Positions 59,330 through 64,000 of a stretch of 64,000 nucleotides of DNA are shown here, piece by piece. Origin of the DNA: Mortierella alpina (Eukaryota; Mortierellomycota; Mortierellomycetes; Mortierellales; Mortierellaceae). Location of the stretch: positions 744,001 through 808,000 of the forward strand of contig JANATF010000010.1 of NCBI GenBank assembly GCA_029449245.1. The letters are read 5' to 3'. The translations under genes and the position numbers were made by a program. Numbering within the stretch: the stretch's first letter is position 1; each line of letters begins with the position of its first letter. Below the pieces are notes generated by a model. That model saw nothing but the letters and a program-made list of their open reading frames with translations, searched no databases and was not told where the DNA came from.

Positions 59330-62300
59330 CTACAGATATGCACCAGCCTCGGTCGCATACCAAAAGTGTTGACCAGAGGCCCCGGCTGCAAGGATCGCTA
59401 GCGGAGAGAGGAAGTTCGCCATTCCAGAGGACCGATCGTACCTGTTGGCCTCGCGCTGCCTCTCTGCTCTCGCCGCGGCTGACATGGTACCCGCTAAGAG
59501 AGACCGCCACATATGTAGAATCCATGCATGAGTCAGCAGCTCTTTAACCTCGTTTGTCTTTTTTCTCTTTTCCGTCTGCTCTTTCCTTTCATCGCTCTTA
59601 CCTTCGGAAAAGTCTCGTCTGCATATAGGACAGGTACCCTTTACATTCTTGATCCAGTAATCGACGCACTGGACGTGGAAAAAGTGCTTGCACGGCAGCT
59701 CTCGAAGCTCATCGCCCACCACGTAGTCCTCCTTGCAAACCGAGCATGCATCGTACCGCTTTCTCCTCTGTTTTCCTGTGGGGGTCTTTTCTCCACCTGG
59801 CGAGGACATCGAGGACCGTTGCGTAACAGTTGTCGCCATAGTGTCGGCGGTGGCCGTGGCCCGGTCCTTTCTGTGTCCACGACTTCTGCTGCTCATGCTG
59901 TCGCTGTCAGAGTACTGTAGCTCCTCAACATGCTCCTTGCCCTTGCTGTCGCATCGTTGATGACTCCTCTTGCTCCTTGTCATGATCGTATCTGCATCGA
60001 GCGAAAGTCTGGAGAGCTCCCCTGCTGTAGGGGAATAGATGTCTGGAAAATCGATCCCGATCATCGAGAACCGTGCCTTGCAGTCCGACATGGCACTGCT
60101 GACTGTTGCGTTGTCCTTTTCCATATCCTTTGGGTCGTCCTTTTTGGTCTGCGATCGCACGCTTGCATTAGAGGACCCTGCCTCGCGTTGGAACAGTGTC
60201 ACCGGTTGCTTTTCGAAACTGATCCGATGGGCATGTCCTGAGGCTCGCTTCGCCTTGGCTCCCTTTGGTGGTGATGGTGTCAAGTCGACATAACCCACAC
60301 CACGTCCATCATCACTACTGCTGCTGGTTCTTTCTGCTTGCTCGTCTCGTTGTGCAGTTATCGGATCCAGGAGTGCAAATTCGGTCTTTGGAGCATGCAT
60401 TGACGTTTGACGGAGTCTGTGGCCGCTTGGTCGGGTCCAGTTTGTTTGCGCAGCACCTCTGCCGTTATCGGGCACCGCCACAGTGCTCAGACTCGATCGA
60501 CGACGGTCGCCGCCCCATCCAGGAGGCGGAAGGAAGCCTGCCGTGCTAGGACCTGCGGAGCTGTTGCCATCGCCATAAATGGTGGGAGATGTCACCTCAT
60601 CCGAGGAAACGAGATCAATTTTGCGCGGGAGAATGAACCGATTCTTGTGCCTCAGTGTTGGTTTCGCCTGAAGGCCCCCACCACCGATCAAGCCAGCACT
60701 TCCTCGTTTGACAGGAGCAGGAAACGCAGGCAGGTCTGCATGGAATTGATTCCGAATAGACGTCGGAGTTTTTGCTGCTAGATCGTCGTTGTCGTGGGCG
60801 TTCTTTGACCCATCGAGAGACCGCATCTGATCGATCTGCATGTCGGTCCAACCTTCCTTCGCATGAGATTTGTATCCTTTTGCGAGATCGTCACTGTAGA
60901 CGCTATCGCCATCTCCTCCATAGTCGGTATAGGCGGCCGCGCCGTTTTCAGCCCAACTGCGGCACCGCTCGTCTCGGTTCAATGCAGCAATGACTTTTAA
61001 AGACGGCCGTCCAAGATTCGTGTAAATGCTCTCCTGTGCAGACGGCCTCCGACTCCAGGATGATTCCAGTCCTCCGTAGAGAGTTTCGTCAAATGAACCA
61101 CTCTTGCGACCCATTGCCAAAGTGTTGATGGGCGAGCCATAATGATTGTACGGATCAACACGAGCAAACACCCGCTGATGACGGGTGTTCCCAGCGGTTG
61201 TGCCGTGGTATTCTTCCTTCTCGTTGAATTCCTCGCTCTCTTCGTCGTCATCTCCATGGTCACCCTTCTCGCTGTCTTGCCGATTGGCGGTGTGGGTGCC
61301 ACTGCCACTGAAACCTTGCCCGCTGGGGTCGTCATCATCCTCTCCGGCGCCCAGATCGCTGTCGTCCCAGCTCTCGATATCCTCTTGCTTTAAAACTTTG
61401 ATCTTGTAGCCGTCCAGCACTCTCTGGTCTACAGTCCTGTGTTTGACGTTGTCCAGGGCAGTTTGTTCTCGTCGTCGTGCCAATTGGCGCGCCTCAACCA
61501 CACCAAAGCCCACCCTGCATTTGCATAAAGTTGTTTGTACGTTTGCATGATTAGGGGTTGTTCATGCATGCATGTCATCGTGTTGGACCTTTCCGAATAC
61601 TCCGCATGCAGCTCCTCACAACGAAAAAAAACAACCAAAAAAAAAAAAAAAAAAAAAAAAGAGAGAGGGTTCTTACCAGACGCCCACGATCAACACAACA
61701 GATCCCAATATAATCCAGAAGAACAAGCCTAGCGATCTGTCAGCTCCCTGTCGCTCCGGTTCCACGGGTGGGGATGGTGGTGGCTGGGGTGCCATTGGGC
61801 TGGACGGTGGGTGGGGTCCAAAAGCCCCGTTCACGAACGTCAACTGGGCTATTACTGCCTTGCCCTTGGCTATCGTATTCGTATGCAGGACCTTAATGAG
61901 CTGTGGATCACCCATGGCCATGACTCCTGTTAACGCTGATCGAGGCGAGACATCTTCTGGTGATGGTGTCGATGGCGAAGATGAGGAGGACGTGGAGGAA
62001 GAGGAGTTTGGGACGACATCGGGTGACAAAGGCGTGTCGCCTGATTTAGGAAAGCCCTCTGAACCCGCTAAGGCAGTCGACGTTGGAGGAGGTGCGACCG
62101 AGCTGTCGAGCAAATAAGGCGATACTCCAGGCGTGGCTAGTTTGGACGGATTCTGCTCAAGCTGTAGCTGTTTATGGTTCTTGATCGCGTCGAGCTTTGT
62201 CATGATCTGCTCTCGATCAAGTCCCGAGAGTACCCTCTTGCGCAGTGATCCTGATCCCGGGATGTAATTCAATCCTGAAGCAGATGGTGGGTTGAACATG

Positions 62301-63290
62301 TAGTGAAGTTCCTGTATGGCTACCTCGGTTTGTCGTCTCAACTCCGCGTATGGGACCTTGGCTTTAGGATCCTGGTACATGATCACGCCCGTCAGTGCTG
62401 GAGATATGGCTTGGACGATAGAGATTAATGTGGAAACATCGCAGATCTCGTCCTCGTCCTTGTCCTTGTCCTTGTCCTCGTCCTTGTCGTTGTCCTTGTC
62501 CTCATCCTCCTCCTTGTTGGCACGATTGCTGCCCTTGTTCGTTAAAGGCGGGTGTTTAGGGCTTTCGGATAAGAGGGATGAAGATATGAATGCGATCCAT
62601 GGCTTTTCTGTAGGTGGGTATATTGGAAAGCTGTCGCCCAAGTCGCACCCGATTGTCCACTCAATCAGCACACCCTGTAAAGAATACCCCACCCGTATCC
62701 AGAAAAGATGATAACAAGAAATCAGGTCAGCGCAAACACAGTAGAGTAACAACAGTACACGAGGAGAAAAGGGTTGAAATCCATACCGTCAAGGGCCCCG
62801 CCCCTCCAGCACCAAAGATCAGGGAGTCGTTTACATGATGAATTTGATTGGGAAGGATAGCGAGGCTGGAGGTTGGGAGCAGAAGCGGCGTACTGCTGTT
62901 GCTGTTGCTGACAGCAGCGCCGCTATCGGATGGCGAAGCGGAGACCGATGACGAAGTAGGGGGCGGCAGATCCAAGGCTGCAAACAGTGTTATATTGGGT
63001 GCTATAATCTCAATCAATGCTTGTTGATTCAAGGTTGTCGTTGAGTCAGGAGCATTAGCAGGGGCAGTGAGGGAGGACGGAGAAGAGGTATCGGGGACAT
63101 TGGGTATCAATGCATTCGGGCCTCGTATCAAATCTTGCCGCGATTGAAGATGCACATGATCTCGACGGGGCGGGAGGAGGCCGATGGGGTGCGCATGAAT
63201 AGTGGTCCTGACCCTGGTTGTCGTGGTTCCGCAAAGAAGGACGAGCACGCAGTAGAGACGGAGAACCAGACCAGCAGTAATGGGTCGCAT
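59330..63290 (-). CDS. PA-TM-RING ubiquitin ligase, 3 exons
   Basis: Model: complement(join(59330..61514,61677..62674,62787..63290)), 1228 aa, in phase. An N-terminal signal peptide (residues 1-25, LYCVLVLLCG core) is followed by a luminal region with protease-associated-type segments (NITLFAALDLP, IFGAGGAGPLTVGVLIEW, WIAFISSS, ISIVQAISPALTGVIMYQD). Inside it is an Asp/Glu/Lys repeat. One transmembrane helix (GLFFWIILGSVVLIVGVWVGFGVV, about residues 480-503) spans the second splice junction. A long disordered cytoplasmic part leads to a RING-H2 at about 1090-1131: CSVC, LPCKHFFHVQC, CPIC. The order signal peptide-PA-TM-RING is that of RNF13/GRAIL/RMR ligases, which sort or ubiquitinate endosomal and vacuolar cargo. 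The PA part is weaker than the RING part. It is convergent with the lipase. Confidence 0.87.
61637..61660 (+). repeat. Poly-A tract (24 A) in an intron
   Basis: Pure A run inside the second intron of the PA-TM-RING gene, i.e. a T-tract on the sense strand, 16 nt after the donor. Confidence 0.85.
62449..62513 (+). repeat. Coding GTCCTT hexamer repeat (Asp/Lys/Glu tract)
   Basis: Roughly ten copies of GTCCTT/GTCCTC, encoding alternating Lys, Asp and Glu on the minus strand in the luminal part of the RING ligase. The length is a multiple of three, so copy-number changes keep the frame. Confidence 0.85.
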
Positions 63291-64000
63291 CTTTTTCCTT
63301 GCTCCTTGTTGTTGGGTTGCCTATGATGATGGCTCCGTCGCCTGCCCCCCTGCTCAGATGACTTGGTTGGCTGCCAAGATCCCTCAACACAGTTGATGGT
63401 AAAAGCGGCGCTGCGATTCGTTCGGGTGAAGTGATCAGTAAGATACCTGAATCTGAGGAGATTGAGTGTTGTCGACAATGGTAGGATGGAAATGAGTCGA
63501 TATCAATGAATGGCTGGTCCCACAGGCGGTCCTGGATAATATTGTTCAGATGGTGAGGAAAGACTGGAAGGAATTAAAAGCTTGGGAGGGTGGATGGGTC
63601 GTTACTAAAGACTGTGCAGCCGTTCAAGAGAGGAAGTCTGGTCATGCCAGTGGGATAGTAACCCTGCAGGATTTTTTGTGAAGGGACACAAAAATATATC
63701 TAACAACTGTAACGTTTAAAGGATTATCGAGAGTAGAGTAGGTGACGATGTATTCTACACAGCGAGGGTTATATAAGAGAAGTGCGATTGAGTTGGGGGC
63801 AAGATCAGTTGGGAGTCGTGAAGATGAGGTAAAGTGCACTTCAGATGGTTTAGGAGAGGGAAGGGCCGCTCGGCGAAGTTGTTTGCTGAGTGGGCGGAGA
63901 GGGATGGAGAGTGGCGGTGACACGAACCAGCGCGTTCTGAAAAGAGGAGCGTAAGCACAAGAGGTACAAAAAAAAAGAGAACAAGTTGTAGTGGGGCTTG
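63291..64000. other. Upstream flank of the PA-TM-RING gene, window edge
   Basis: Should contain its promoter and leader. A GGTTATATAAG box on the + strand at about 63767 could belong to a gene beyond the right edge. No coding region recognised. Confidence 0.4.

Overview
The window looks like nuclear DNA of a filamentous, early-diverging fungus. Mucoromycota, and within it a Mortierella-like lineage, is my best guess, but this is inference without a database search. It is clearly eukaryotic: almost every gene is split by short GT-AG introns, mostly 60-150 nt, with CTAAC/CTGAC-type branch points. There is also an RNA polymerase III tRNA gene, a lysine-rich linker histone, and long pyrimidine-rich leaders. 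I see no transposon, CRISPR array, rRNA or viral relic.

Layout. 172-3052 (- strand): a BRCC36-type JAMM deubiquitinase, then HIS6 of histidine synthesis. 3195-4304 (-): a lipid kinase. 5067-7117 (+): an amino-acid/GABA-type permease. 7852-8166 (+): a small unknown protein. 8314-10538 (-): SWT1 RNA endonuclease. 10835-10907 (+): elongator tRNA-Met. 12829-15385 (+): GSK-3 kinase. 16319-19307 (+): taxilin. 20074-22608 (+): NDR/Cbk1-type kinase. 23538-24521 (-): a single-pass membrane protein. 26300-29479 (+): a homeodomain protein. 29684-30192 (-): a tentative small gene. 30191-34372 (+): a very large APH-fold kinase-like protein. 34830-37544 (-): a membrane RING-H2 ligase. 38444-39906 (-): EB1. 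40535-41401 (-): histone H1. 42718-46369 (+): trehalose-6-phosphate phosphatase. 46535-47858 (-): ribosomal protein eL36. 49048-49284 (-): a small unknown protein. 49775-51168 (+): mitochondrial phosphate carrier. 51447-56817 (+): NRDE2. 58054-59166 (+): a secreted lipase. 59330-63290 (-): a PA-TM-RING ubiquitin ligase.

There is no operon logic; this is ordinary fungal gene order. Functional themes recur. GSK-3, the NDR kinase, EB1 and taxilin suit polarised growth, microtubule ends and vesicle traffic. BRCC36 and the two membrane RING ligases are ubiquitin enzymes. SWT1 and NRDE2 act in nuclear RNA surveillance. eL36, histone H1 and the phosphate carrier show strong C-ending codon bias, as expected of highly expressed genes.

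Exon boundaries were worked out by hand from splice consensus, reading phase and family similarity. Nearly all multi-exon models close in frame with canonical sites. The points most worth checking are a GC-AG intron in the NDR kinase, a possible head-to-head gene pair sharing a CATG start, an APH-fold kinase split by a long insert and lacking the catalytic-loop Asn, and a BRCC36 gene packed 75 bp behind HIS6.
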